The translations under genes and the position numbers were made by a program. The notes beneath the pieces are model-generated. The model was not told the origin of the DNA and ran no database searches. It saw only the letters and a program-made list of their open reading frames with translations. A DNA stretch of 32,950 bases, from NCBI GenBank assembly GCA_022376515.1, contig WTXI01000374.1:1-32950 (forward strand). Direction: 5' to 3'. Shown here in pieces: positions 20,391 to 31,395 of the stretch. The DNA comes from Lactifluus volemus. Its lineage: Eukaryota; Basidiomycota; Agaricomycetes; Russulales; Russulaceae. Each line of letters starts with the position of its first letter. Positions within the stretch are counted from its first letter, which is position 1.

Positions 20391-20433
20391 CGCGGCCTGC
20401 GTGACGTGACTAACCACCTTGTAATAGATGTCT

Positions 20434-20467
20434 TACCGACATAGCCAGGGTTCCTCTCGCTGAGTAA
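20434..20467 (-). promoter_or_regulatory. Upstream block shared by OYE-2 and OYE-3 promoters, copy at OYE-2
   Basis: On the minus strand this contains TTACTCAGCGA and, 23 bp further, CTATGTCGGTA (with one mismatch here). The same pair occurs at 22257-22287 upstream of OYE-3. TTACTCA resembles bZIP (AP-1/Yap-type) sites, and a CRE-like TGACGTGA lies nearby at about 20402. A role in stress induction is inference. Confidence 0.4.
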
Positions 20468-20818
20468 AACTTGATATGAGTAATGGCAACACGAGAGTGG
20501 CGCCCAGGCACACGGGTTTGCTCAGTGCCGATATTACTAAAGTTAGTAAGCAATGTCAGCAGCGAATCACGAAACAGCGGGAGATAGCGTCGGGATTACC
20601 CGGATTGCATTGCAGCATTAGCGCTTCAACACAGCAAAGTCTGTTCATTTCCTTTCAGGCTTTCACTAGACAGCAGGGCGGGACGTGATGGAGCCTGCGA
20701 TGCTCGAGTCTTTATCGATAACATAACCCATCAATTGACACATACACTAAGCTACTGTATAACTACACTTGTGCTAAGTGCTGCGTAGTAATACCATGGA
20801 ATCTAGCTTGTTTAACTT

Positions 20819-22138
20819 CTAGGCCTTCAAAGCATCGACCTCATTGATGAAAGGGTAGTCAACATACCCAGCCGCAGCCTCTACGGTATAAAACGTGTCA
20901 CGATTATATGGTGTCAAGGGAAACCCTTCTTTCAGGCGCAGGGGAAGATCAGGCTGTGATGATATCATGTCCGTGTCAGGATCCACTTTCGAGCATCGTA
21001 CATAATGAAAAAAAGGCAACTCACGTTCGCAATAAAATGACGGCCAAAGGCGACAAGACCGCCATGCTTCTCCACCATGCCAGCAGCTGAGGCACGGTCG
21101 AAGCCGCCTGTGGCAATGAAAGGGATATCGCCTGCAGCCTTGCGCAATGCCTCGTTTGACTGGGTGCTCCCTTGATCCGAGTTCAGTTCGTCACCCCCAT
21201 TGATGCGCGGCTCGATACCATGAACATAGGCGAAATTTGGGTGTGTCACGCGAATACGTTCTACGAACGTCGTGAAGGTCGGAAGTGGATCCTTCATACC
21301 CATACCTACCAAACACAAAAACAAGAAAAATTCGGTCTTAGGTGCGGATGGACTGTGGGTAGATCACATATTCCTCACCTTGGAACGTGGACCAGGGGCT
21401 GATTCGGACGGCTGTCCTTTCCGCGCCCACGGATTTCACGATTGCGTCAATTACCTCGAGCGGGAAGCGCAAGCGGTTTTCAATCGACCCGCCATATTCA
21501 TCCGTACGCTGATTACTTGTCGTCTGCATGAACTGATCCAACAGGTAGCCATTGGCCGCATGTACTTCCACGCCGTCAAAACCGGCCTCTAGTGCATTCC
21601 TTGCGGCATCGACATATAATTGGGTGTACTCTTTGATCTCTGAGACAGTTAGCGGCCGTGGTATAGTTTGATCCTGATGACCAGCAATGGGAATAGGACT
21701 GGGACCGACGACGTCAAAGCCCCCATGATTGAGGAAGGCAGGGTCTGCAACACGCCCGATAGCCCAGAGTTGCAGGAATATAAACGAGCCATTTGCGTGT
21801 ACGGAATCCGTGACCTTTTCAAAGTAAGCTTACTTTTGAAATAATTCACATGAACTTTTACTAACTGCTTTCCATGCAGCAACCTGTGCACTGCTCCAGA
21901 TACCCGGGACGTTTGAGTACCCTCCTCCTTGAGGGGCAATTACGGTACCCTCGGTGATGATTAGGGTTCCGGGAATGCTAGAACGCTGCGAGTAGTATTT
22001 CTTTGCAAGTTCGCCGTGGACATGGTCCTTGTTCGCACGGAAGCGAGTTAAAGGTGCCATTACGACGCGGTGCTGAAGGTTCATCGCACCGACACGCAGA
22101 GGCTTGAAGAGCGCAGATACAGACTCGGTGGAGGACAT
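20819..22138 (-). CDS. Old yellow enzyme family ene-reductase OYE-3
   Basis: This is the third tandem FMN-dependent ene-reductase. Exons: 21866-22138, 21379-21814, 21025-21305, 20819-20953, 374 aa, with the same three intron positions as its neighbours. Catalytic residues are intact: Thr in APLTRFRA, Gln in QLWAIGR, H176/N179, proton donor Y181 in HAANGY, RISPWS, and GGLVAFGRHFIAN. The start ATG at 22138 gives MSSTESVSALFKPLRVG, two residues longer than OYE-2. The N-terminus lacks a signal peptide, so the protein is probably cytosolic. Its promoter resembles that of OYE-2 (TATA and the upstream block). The substrate cannot be assigned from sequence. Confidence 0.92.
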
Positions 22139-22240
22139 AATGACAATTGGCGTAAAGAGTCGAGAAAACCGTACAAGAACTTGAATTAGAAGCCCGAGAG
22201 AAAGATTGTTGCTTGATCCGCGCCAGGAAAGTAGGTCAGC

Positions 22241-22248
22241 TTATATAC
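22241..22248 (-). promoter_or_regulatory. TATA box of OYE-3
   Basis: The minus strand reads GTATATAAGCTGACC around this site, about 103 bp upstream of the start codon. It matches the OYE-2 TATA region in sequence and distance. Confidence 0.55.
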
Positions 22249-22256
22249 TGAGTTTG

Positions 22257-22287
22257 TACCGACATAGGTGCATTTCTTCGCTGAGTA
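22257..22287 (-). promoter_or_regulatory. Upstream block shared by OYE-2 and OYE-3 promoters, copy at OYE-3
   Basis: It contains TTACTCAGCGA and CTATGTCGGTA on the minus strand, 21 bp apart. In OYE-3 the block almost touches the TATA box, while in OYE-2 it lies about 44 bp further up, so the block is conserved but its spacing to TATA is not. It is not seen before OYE-1. Confidence 0.4.
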
Positions 22288-23920
22288 ATTGGTGGTCCAT
22301 TCGTTTCGAGTCCTTGCACCGGTGACCTTCACGAGCGCTCACCTACTCTCCTTAGGCACACCCCCGGGTTCAAGCTGAGCCGACCCAAAGTTGTCAGCAG
22401 TGGTGCTAATGATATCAGCGACCCACATCAACAACCCACCTCTTCTCCATTCATGCATGCGAGCATAATCACGCCCGTAAACGTAAGGTTTCCCATCAAC
22501 TTTACGTGATGTTTTTCCTTTGTCGGTCATCTGTTGAGCCTTTTTGGATTGTCACGGCCGGTAATGTTACATTAGCAAGCCATTTATGACTTTTCCGAAT
22601 CATGGAAATCACGCGTGGTCGCCTTGAATGGGTATGTTTTGTGCCCACTTTAGGTCTATCCTTCTGTTGATGTCTGCGCGCGAGGCCTGGTGCGATGCAT
22701 TCACGCAACAGATAGTCACCAAGGAATGAAACAGGACGAAAACGTATAGTTGGTGAGTCCAAGGAGGTAGTAAACCGCGTAACTATCACCTTTCCCATTT
22801 CTGCCACCACGCGCGGTCCCTATCACAACACCCAAACTGCGTCACTGTCCGCGTCACCAGGCCCCACCTTTCTGCGTCGCGCCGCAACCGCGATCACAAC
22901 CAGGTATACGTCAAAGATGAGAGTGTGGTGTGTGCGGGGGAGAGCTAGTTACGTAGGGGGAAAGTATGCCAGACGCACTGTCGTCGATAATTTTGCCACA
23001 ACTTGTTTGTTTTTGCGCAAAATTTGCCGCCAAGATGAGAACATATTAGGCCGCAAACTGATTCACTTTTCCAAGAGGAAGGTTGATAGGGAAATGGATA
23101 TGCCTGAGCCTGAGGATTTGTGAGCTAAAACTGGTAGGGATGTGCCAACCGTATCATACCATGTGCATGTGCGGCTGAGGGCGGGCATGGTCGGTCACAG
23201 TAAGATGGGATTCACAAGGATGATGTGCAAGGTGCCAGATTAACGAGCTGGTCCTCGCCGCTATATGAGATGAGGCTACCATACGTACGCGTCCTGGGCC
23301 CAGGGTCGTCGATATCGTCTGCTGCCTCCGCCTTGACGACGCGCTTCATCGCGAATGTGACATGTCAAGACGCAGGACGTTTCCTCTTCAGTCCGGTGAC
23401 ATCTTACTGATTGCCGCTATCCTCGCCATTCTGAATCCCCTGCTTCTCCTGGGCACTAGCCTGCGGTCTTTCTGTTCGAATATGAGGAGGAAATATTTGG
23501 GTAGTTCATGTATATGCGGGGCGTACTAGGGCAGGTTGAAGAAAGGCGATGTGTTGACGTGGCCGGAATGAGCTGAACTACAGTGGCCACGCACTCGCAG
23601 GCTCTGCGGCGCCATGTGTAAAAAAAAGCATTACACGCTCTGTGGAGTTCACAAGATAGACAGACGGCATCGAAGCGGCTGCATTACAGCACTGTTATTG
23701 GGAAGCGGGGGTAGAGATTTTTAAACGGTTGCTAGCCTCCCGGGCCGGATCTCCGCGGTCAGTCAAATGGGCCGAGGGTCGCACGGTTCAGGGAAAGGTT
23801 CAGCAATTGTCATAGAACTGGTAAGCTGCTTGATAACATTTCTCTAGTCACAAGCTCAAAAATGGGTGGTATATTTTTGGATTCAAAAACGTAGACACTA
23901 TGATCGTGCCCTTCATAGGT
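22288..23920. other. Intergenic, no gene seen
   Basis: About 1.6 kb lies between the OYE-3 promoter and a dispersed repeat. The short open frames (for example 22339-22530 and 22502-22810, minus) carry no recognisable motif or splice-linked continuation. No tRNA, transposon arm or tandem repeat was recognised. Confidence 0.55.
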
Positions 23921-24035
23921 TGGCCAAAGCGCCAATTTCACAATATGCCTACTACATGTCACTCCAAATAAGATAAGTCCGTGACTGTCAGCCTTGACTT
24001 GATCGCATTCTTAACTTGGAATTTAGTGTAAAGGG
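23921..24035. repeat. Dispersed repeat, copy left of the NLR gene
   Basis: It aligns in the same orientation with 31396-31498. Shared words include GCCAAAGCGCCA, ATATGCC, GTCACTCCAA, ACTGTCA, CTTGA and GTAAAGG, with several small indels. Weaker similarity may extend to about 24075. It has no coding content. The copies lie on either side of the NLR gene and F-box gene 1. Confidence 0.6.
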
Positions 24036-24337
24036 ATTGGTTCGGGTGTCCAGGCTGAGTACGGCGGCAATGGGTTGGGAGAACGAGTGCGGCGAGTTAC
24101 GGTCATCCGCACGGGAACCATAGCCGGACCCGAGTCGCCCCTGGTACTAGAACAAGCAAGGTTGATCATGATGGCCGAATAGAACCTATAACACGTTTTA
24201 TTATACATCGTTTTGAAATGCGACATTATGGAGGTGCAAAAACTGGATGGTTTAACTTTACAGATAATATATTCGTACCAGGTCGTTCCAACGGGCAGAC
24301 AAGGGCAGAAGGGGGGAATAGGAGTAAACAACGGCAT

Positions 24338-27300
24338 CTATGTGGATACATATACTGTACACCAATTTGATCCGTGCGCGCAGTTGGAGAGATCAAGCCG
24401 GGTTTCGTGTTCGCCTGCAACCCAAACAGTGCCAGGTCTATGAAGACACCGCCTGTGCAAGTGAGGAATCCAAAAAAGAAGTTCTTTATCTCCCCTCGGG
24501 CCTACTATCCAACCGTCATTATCAATGAGGGATTGGTCCGTAAACTGTGGCCCATCCCGCAATGCAATAGGCCTGACTGATTTGGTATGTCCAGTAAATG
24601 GGCTCGCAGTGACCTGTCCTGTTGACACATCCCACACGCGGATCGTGTGATCTCGTGAGGCTGATGCGATACGCTGTCCATTCGGCGAGAATGCAACAGA
24701 ATTGACTGAATCGGTGTGTCCAGCAAACAGACCCGCTACGACATGTCCTGTTGCCGCATCCCACACGCGAATCATGCAATCTCCCGAGGCCGATGCGATG
24801 CGCAGTCCGTCTGGCGAGAATGCGACAGAATGAACCAATTTGGTGTGTCTACAGGCAGTAAATGGGCCTGCTATGACATGTCCCGTTGCCGCATCCCACA
24901 CGCGAATTGTGCGATCAAACGAGGCCGATGCGATACGCAGTCCGTCTGGTGAGAATGCAACAGAGTCGACTGATCCAGAGTGTCCAGTAAATGGGCCTGC
25001 CACGACATGTCCCGTTGCCGCACCCCACACGCGAATCGTGCGATCTGCCGAGGCAGATGCGATACGCTGTCCGTCTGGCGAGAATGCAACAGAATTGACC
25101 GAAGAGGTGTGTCTAGTAAAAGGGCCCGCCACGACACGTCCCGTTGCCGCATCCCACACGCGAATCGTGCGATCTCCCGAGGCCGATGCGATACGTTGTC
25201 CGTCCGGCGAAAATGAAATAGATTTGACCCATTTGGTGTGTCCAGTAAACGGGCCTGCTACAACCTGTCCTGTTGCCACATTCCACACGCGAATCGTGCA
25301 ATCTTCCGAGGCAGATGCAATACACTGTCTGTTCGGGGAGAATGCAACAGAAGTGACTGAATCGGTGTGTCCAGTAAATGGACCTGCTACAGCGTGTCCC
25401 GTTGCCGCATCCCACACCCGAATCGTGGAATCGACCGAGGCCGATGCGATATGTAGTCCGTCCGGTGAGAATGCAACAGAATTGACACAAAAGGTGTGTC
25501 CAGTAAGTGGGCCCGCTACGATATGTTGCGTTGCCGCATTCCACACGCGAATCGTGCGATCGAATGAGGCCGATGCGATATGCTGTCCATCCAGTGAGAA
25601 TGCAACAGCGTTGACCGATTCGGTGTGTCCAGTAAATGGGCCCGCTACAACCTGTCCCGTTGCCGCATTCCACACGCAAATCGTGCGATCTCTCGAGGTC
25701 GATGCGATATGCTGTCCGTCCGGCGAGAATGCAACAGAATTTACTGATTCGGTGTGTCGGGTAAATGGGCCTACTACGACATGTCCCGTTGTTGCATCCC
25801 ATACGCGAATTGTGTGGTCATCCGAGGCTGATGCGATACGCTGTCCGTCCGGAGAGAATGCAACGGAATTGACTGATTCGGTGTGTCCAGTAAATGGGCG
25901 CACCACCGCCTGTCCCGTTGCTGCATCCCACATGCGAATCGTGCGATCGGATGAGGCCGATGCGATATGCTGTCTGTCCGGTGAGAATGTAACAGAATTG
26001 ACAGATTCAGTATGTCCAGTAAACGGGCCTGCTGCGACCTGTCCTGTTGCCGTATCCCACACACGAATCGTGTGATCTCCCGAGGCCGATGCGATATGTA
26101 GTCCGTCCAGTGAGAATGCAACAGAATAAACCGAAGAGGTGTGTCCAGTAAATGGGCCTGCCACGACCTGTCCCGTTTCCACATCCCACACGAGAATCGT
26201 GCGATCGAACGAGGCCGATGCGATACGCTGTCCGTCCGGCGAAAATGCAACAGCATTGACTGATGCTCTGTGCCCAGTAAACGGGCCCGCTGCGACCTGT
26301 CCTGTTGCCGCATCCCACACGCGAATCGTGCGATCTCCCGAGGCCGATGCGATACGCTGTCCGTCCGGCGAGAATGCAACAGAACTGACCCAGTTGTCGT
26401 GTGCATTAATTGTCATTTCCAGTGCTGGCCAATGGGACAACTGCCCGCGTTCAAAGGTCAATGTGTGGGCAAATCGGTGAAAGTATTGATTATAGATACG
26501 GGAGGAGCTTGGGGCGAAAGGGAGCGCGGAGATGTAGATATGTGGAGCACTTCTTGCTACTGCCATTCCGAAGTACCGCACGAATGTGGATGCATCGTTT
26601 ACCAATCGCAACAAATTTTTTACCCTCGTTTGCGAATCCTATTCGATTTTATGCAGAAGTCACCAATCGTCTGATCGAATCATGGGATAGACCTACCTCC
26701 CGCTGCAACCATAGCACCAGAGATGACAATGCTGGTAAAGCAATATCCACACTTTTCTGAATGCTAAGAACTTCCAGCCAAAACAGAAACTTCTCCTCGA
26801 ACAGGAATCGAAGTTTCCTGAATAAATTCTGCTCGAAAGCGAGTTGTTCTAAATGGTTGTCCCAGTAAATGCAGGCATACGATAGAGCAGGTGGAACGTG
26901 TTTAAGAATTCGAGAATCGACGTCTGGAACGTCGCTGTTGGCAAGATATGATGACTCCAGTTCGCAAATGTTGAATTTAAGTTGATTGAGCATTAAGCCA
27001 AGGCAGGAATGTGCCAACTGATGGTGGGCATCGTCAAGATCGACATAAAACAAATGACTCTTCTTACTCGTCAGAAGTCGTAGAATGAGGTATGGAGAGG
27101 AATGATCGGCAGCGTTCTATCAGATGGAGTGACGTTCCTCAGTAGTGAGCCGAGATAAGAGAGAACTTCAAGTACAAGCTCGGAATCGTCGGGGTCATCT
27201 TTGGGCGCATAGAGTCGCAGAGTGATCAGGGAATTGACAGAGAAAGGCTGGACCGCGGCAAGAAGCTGTCCCATCACGGACCGAAAGATACCCTGTACCT

Positions 27301-29052
27301 CAGGCGATTTGAAGTACTCCTTGAGAACTTGTTCATATAAATTGTCCAACGGGCCTTGTCCAGTCTGACCTCGAGCGTGTCCTAACAGGCGCTCTCCGCG
27401 CTGTAACTTGCTAAGGCCAAGACTGGTAGGGCTATTCACGAACCCGCAAGCAACGGCTGCCCATTGAAAGACGCCCTCTGCCGCCTTCGTCAGTTTGACA
27501 CCATGGGCTTCGAAGACGGCTGGAGGCAGCTCGCTTCGAAGATACGCGAGAATATCTTGCTCCGTCTTGGCTAGTTTGGCATCGTTTATGGAGAGGGTGC
27601 GGACGGACATTGCGTTGGCGAATGCAGGTTCGATGCCATTCTCGGGCCGAGACGTTATGAGAATCCGGAAGTTTGGCGGCAGTTCGGAGAGGTGACAAGC
27701 GAGGAAGGTGTGCAATCCCTTTTTGTCGATCGAATCTCCACTCTCGTCCAACGCGTCGACGACGAAAAGGATTGGGTCATTGAGTTTCAGGTTCTTGAGC
27801 GGTACAAGGAGAAGCCATTCAAAAAGTGTACGATAGTCTCGGGTGTTACGAAGAGACGACTTTTCCTTGATGACCTTCCCAAGGGCGAGCTTGAATTCAG
27901 GATTGCGATCGGAGAGATCGCAAGCAAGCGTCGTGAAGAGCTGGTATGCCTTGCCTTTGGACCCTTCCCCTCGCCGAAAAACAAAGTAAGAGCCGAGACA
28001 CGTCTTCTCGAACCTACGTGCAACTTCATGTGCAATCGAAGACTTTCCAGTGCCCGCCCGGCCGAGGATGACGAGGGTACGTTCAGATTTGGGATTTTCG
28101 ACCCACTTGAAGATGTAGTCGAGATAATCTTGGCGTGTGCCTTCGAGACAGCGCTTCTCATCCCCGAACGGCCAGCCTCCCGCGTAAGGCAATCCTCTGA
28201 TGATTGCTGTGTGCTTCTTGTCAGATCGGAGATCCAAGTATCTTGGGCCACCCACCTTCTAGTTCTTGAGTGAGTTGTGACAATAGAACGAAAAAGTTCA
28301 TGTTGGCCTGCAGAAACGGTTTGAACGAGCGAAAGGGATAAAGGTCTTCCAACAGACCTGGTATATATGAAGAATCATCGACAATTTTGCATCATACTGC
28401 TTGACCTTCTTCAACAACTCGTTACGAAGAAGGAACATCTTGATTCCTTTCACTTCAGCGCATTCTTTCAGCGCGGCGTCAATCCCGTGCAAATCGCTTG
28501 ATTTGGATGAGACCATGACGTATTCAGTAAGAGGAAACCCACCTATGAAAGGACCTCAAGATAGAGAGCAGGTCGGATGGTAGTTCTTCTATCTTCAAAC
28601 CATGGTTTCGGCACATATTTCCGACATTGATAACGACACTCCCAACTTTGGCTAGTTTCTCCATCACAAGTTTCCACTCTCCCTTGCACTGCTTGACCTC
28701 CTTATATACTATCATCAACACGGAAGATGTTAGAGGTCAGACGAGGCACTCACGTCCCACATTTTGAGAGCCTGGAGAATGAGGCCCGCGGCTGGAGAGA
28801 TATAGGGTATCGTTTTAGCCAAGGAACTGAGATCCTTCAAGGCGGAAAGGGTTGGTTCTATCACGCTTATCACGAGGTCAGTCCCTCCAGCGATCGGCTC
28901 CGATGGAGCAGGGCTGGTGGGATTAGCAGCTTGACAAGGCACACGTGAGCGATTGGAAACGACAGATTAAAGTAGTACACACAAATAAGGGGATCATTGC
29001 CGGAGACAGGATTACGGGAGTTTGGAATCCGTTTCTTCCAAATGGGCGACAT
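24338..29052 (-). CDS. NLR-like protein: N-terminal helical domain, NACHT and 14 WD40 repeats, split by one frameshift
   Basis: This is a STAND-type NTPase of the fungal NLR class, proteins linked to non-self recognition and programmed cell death. Proposed exons: 28983-29052, 28754-28929, 28543-28700, 28358-28496, 26697-28258, 24338-26638. The N-terminal about 180 aa is helical (VISVIEPTLSALKDL, then KGEWKLVMEKL) and resembles HeLo/MLKL-type domains. NACHT: Walker A GRAGTGKS (about 247-254), Walker B ILFVVDALDE (about 344-353), ITSRP (about 382-386). Then 14 WD40 repeats and a tail LDLSNCAHGSNWCTVY. A one-base loss at about 27074 turns FYDF-LTSKKSHLFYVDL into a UGA stop. Without it the protein would be about 1468 aa. 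The exon 4/5 junction is uncertain: a 99-nt intron (28259-28357) keeps the frame, but it contains a coding-like stretch ANMNFFVLLSQLTQELE. Either the gene is disabled, yielding separate NACHT and WD40 products, or the base is a sequence error. Confidence 0.78.
24590..26404 (-). repeat. Tandem array of 14 WD40-coding repeats, period 129 bp
   Basis: Each 43-aa unit has the pattern GHTxSVxSVAFSPDGQxIASASxDxTIRVWDAATGxxVAGPFT. Fourteen units fit two seven-bladed propellers. One unit carries a 2-aa insertion (ACRHT). Neighbouring units are nearly identical in DNA except at a few codons, which suggests recent amplification or gene conversion. Confidence 0.9.
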
Positions 29053-29500
29053 ATTTTTCGACTTGATTTTGAAGAAGATAATGGGACGAGCAAGCAAGTG
29101 AGAACGTGGCGCGTGGCGTGTGTTTTGCACACCCGTTGCTTAAGGGCATCAGGCGCGTCAGGCTAAGCCTAGGACGGTATCCCGTTGGAGGCCCGCATCA
29201 GGAAACCTGCACTAAACTTTTTTGGGTGAGCGAGCTCAAGCTGGAGCTCGCCAAAAAGGGCAAAAAAGGGGCAAAAAGTGGCAAAAGCGGAAAGGGAACC
29301 TAGAATTACCCCAAAAAGTTGCTTTCTGCTGTATTTTTTAAAAAGTAAAAAAGATGGAAGGCATATTAGATGCGTTCCATGGCATGGATAAAGTGAAAAA
29401 GATTTTGCACCATTTACTGATGCGATTAGTCGCTCGCGTGCCTGCCTGTTAAGACAACTGAACTCACTCAAAAAAAACAAGTGACGGTTCCGGCCAAGTA
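29053..29500. other. Intergenic: NLR promoter side, with hairpin and A-rich repeats
   Basis: A perfect hairpin GCGAGCTC-aagctg-GAGCTCGC lies at 29230-29251. It is followed by four imperfect units of the form GGCAAAAAG up to about 29297, which could be a transcription-arrest-like or simple-sequence region. No gene is recognised. Confidence 0.5.
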
Positions 29501-29662
29501 CTAGTACCCGACAACCCGTCAGTCAACTTCTTTGAATGCAAATGGACGAGCATTCCATGGACACAAATAGCAAAGACGTTGCGCATCAACGGAAGAAATC
29601 GTTGATTCTACAACGACCGGGTAAGTCTCATCAGGAACAACCACGACGATTTCTGACTCATC

Positions 29663-31046
29663 ATGGCACCGTTTTTTCGGTGGACTAGCACGATGTCCCC
29701 ACGAGTAACAATCGGATCTCTCCCCGACGATGTCCTCCTAGAGATATTCGATTTTTATCAAGTTGTCATCAACAACTCCAAAGATGAATTTCCATGGAAC
29801 TGGGAAAGGCTAGTGCACGTATGCCAACGATGGCGATACCTCATTTTCGAATCACCAATCCGTCTCAATCTGCAGCTCTTTTGCAGGAAGAAATCGCCTG
29901 TGAAGAATCTGTTGGATGTCTGGCCACCATTTCCTCTCGTTATCCAAGTCGACTACGGTAACAACGTTATCAACTGGCGCCCCAAAGACAGCATGTTGGA
30001 CAACCTCGTTGCCGCATTGGAGCGTCGTGATCGCGTTCGCCGTATTGATATCGCCGATCCACCGGAATCTTGGTGGAAAGAAATTGTCACGGCAATGCAG
30101 GGACCATTTCCAGCATTGAGATCCCTTTCGTTGGCGTCACTTTATGAGATGCCTATTCCTCCCCTTCCTGATACATTCTTGAACGGACATGCCCCGTGTC
30201 TACAAGATCTCGCTCTCGAGGACATCCCATTCCCGTCGTTGCCAAGATTTCTCTCGTATACAAGCGACCTCACATCTCTCCGTCTTTTCTGTATCGTTAA
30301 TTCTGGGTACATCCCACCCGAGACATTGGCCACATGCCTGTCCGCGTTGCCAAAGCTCAAATCGCTTCAGATCGATTTCGATCACGATTTCGAAATGCCG
30401 ACGCCTCACCCCCAACGAGAAAACAGAGCTTCACTGCCACCGACCCGGTTCGTTCTCTCCGCTCTCACCGAGTTTGAATTTCGATGGTATGAGCAAGTAT
30501 CTGGAAGCCCTCGCGGCCCGAATAGATGCTCCTCTACTCGATGAATTCCACATACGCTTCTCCGATGAGCTTGTGTTTGACATTCCCCAAATCATTCGGT
30601 TCTTTTGGTCACTTAGACTCGTTCAGGCCATCGAGTCTAACTTTGGAATTCAATCTGTTTCGCATGAGCGCCTACATATATTTTCCCTCGCGTCATTCCG
30701 CGCATCCTTCCTCGTGGGCAATCATGTACGAACAGTTAGATCAGCAAGTCATTTCTGTAGCGCAGATATGCAGCCAGATTCTGCTTTTCCGCTCTAGCAT
30801 CAAGTCACTCAAAATCAAGGTCAAGAAACCTCCCCAAATGACCCAGCAAGACGAGATAGATCCCACGCTATGGTACCAACTTTTTCACACATTCACTCTG
30901 TCCACAGTCTGTACATACCTGCCACGCTACAGCTGTCCATTGTAGTTGCGTTGCAAGGGTTCACGGGAGAATCGGCTGCCGAAGTATTGCCCTTGCTACG
31001 CAACCTTTTCATAGTGGGGAATATGTTGGACAACACCGCGCGATAA
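29663..31046 (+). pseudogene. F-box protein gene 1, broken by three frameshifts
   Basis: An N-terminal F-box (IGSLPDDVLLEIFDFY, then ERLVHVCQRWRYLIFESP) is followed by leucine-rich repeat-like sequence, as in the large F-box families of Agaricomycetes. Such proteins link targets to SCF ubiquitin ligases through Skp1. The first frame runs 29663-30490 (the open frame itself to 30544). Family-like sequence then continues in a second frame from about 30487 (GMSKYLEALAARIDAPLLDE) to about 30710. A third frame carries AIMYEQLDQQVISVAQICS to about 30905. A last one carries HSLYIPATLQLSIVVALQGF to a stop at 31044-31046. Homology abuts at each shift, so introns are unlikely. ATG choices are 29663 or 29693. 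The gene may still give a truncated F-box product of about 293 aa. Confidence 0.8.
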
Positions 31047-31395
31047 GGCATACAATCATTCATCGCAGCCCGTCAACACAGTGGCCGCCCTGTGGCCGTT
31101 TTTCGCTGCTAAGGCCATCATCTTTGGAACCATCATCCCCGACTCATTCTTTTTCCTGCTTCTACCGTCTTGGGCATGATCCTCTTATGTTACTTCTGTG
31201 CGAGTTTCTTTTTCGTACGAACCGCCTTGCCTTTACGCCCACTATGTGTTGTTCTTCTGTTCCGCGTCACCTCTGTCATAATGTAAATGCAATATTGCGT
31301 AGACACGCCCAATGAATTTCCGGCGCCTTTTTCTTCCAACAGAACCAAAATTTGGGTTTGCAACTTCACGCAAGCCAAAGTGACGTTGAAGGGGG

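Noticed and set aside
22339..22810. Minus-strand open frames beyond OYE-3
   Set aside because: They are short, overlapping and without recognisable domains; chance frames are sufficient.
24840..26075. 411-aa plus-strand open frame of repeated VNGPATTCPVAASHTRIV units
   Set aside because: It is the antisense of the WD40 array. Its regularity comes only from the 129-bp repeat of the real minus-strand gene.
27060..27090. Programmed ribosomal frameshifting at the NLR stop codon
   Set aside because: The required shift is -1, but the context (GAC TTC TGA) has no slippery heptamer, and an antizyme-like +1 shift would lead directly to another stop. A mutation or sequence error is simpler.
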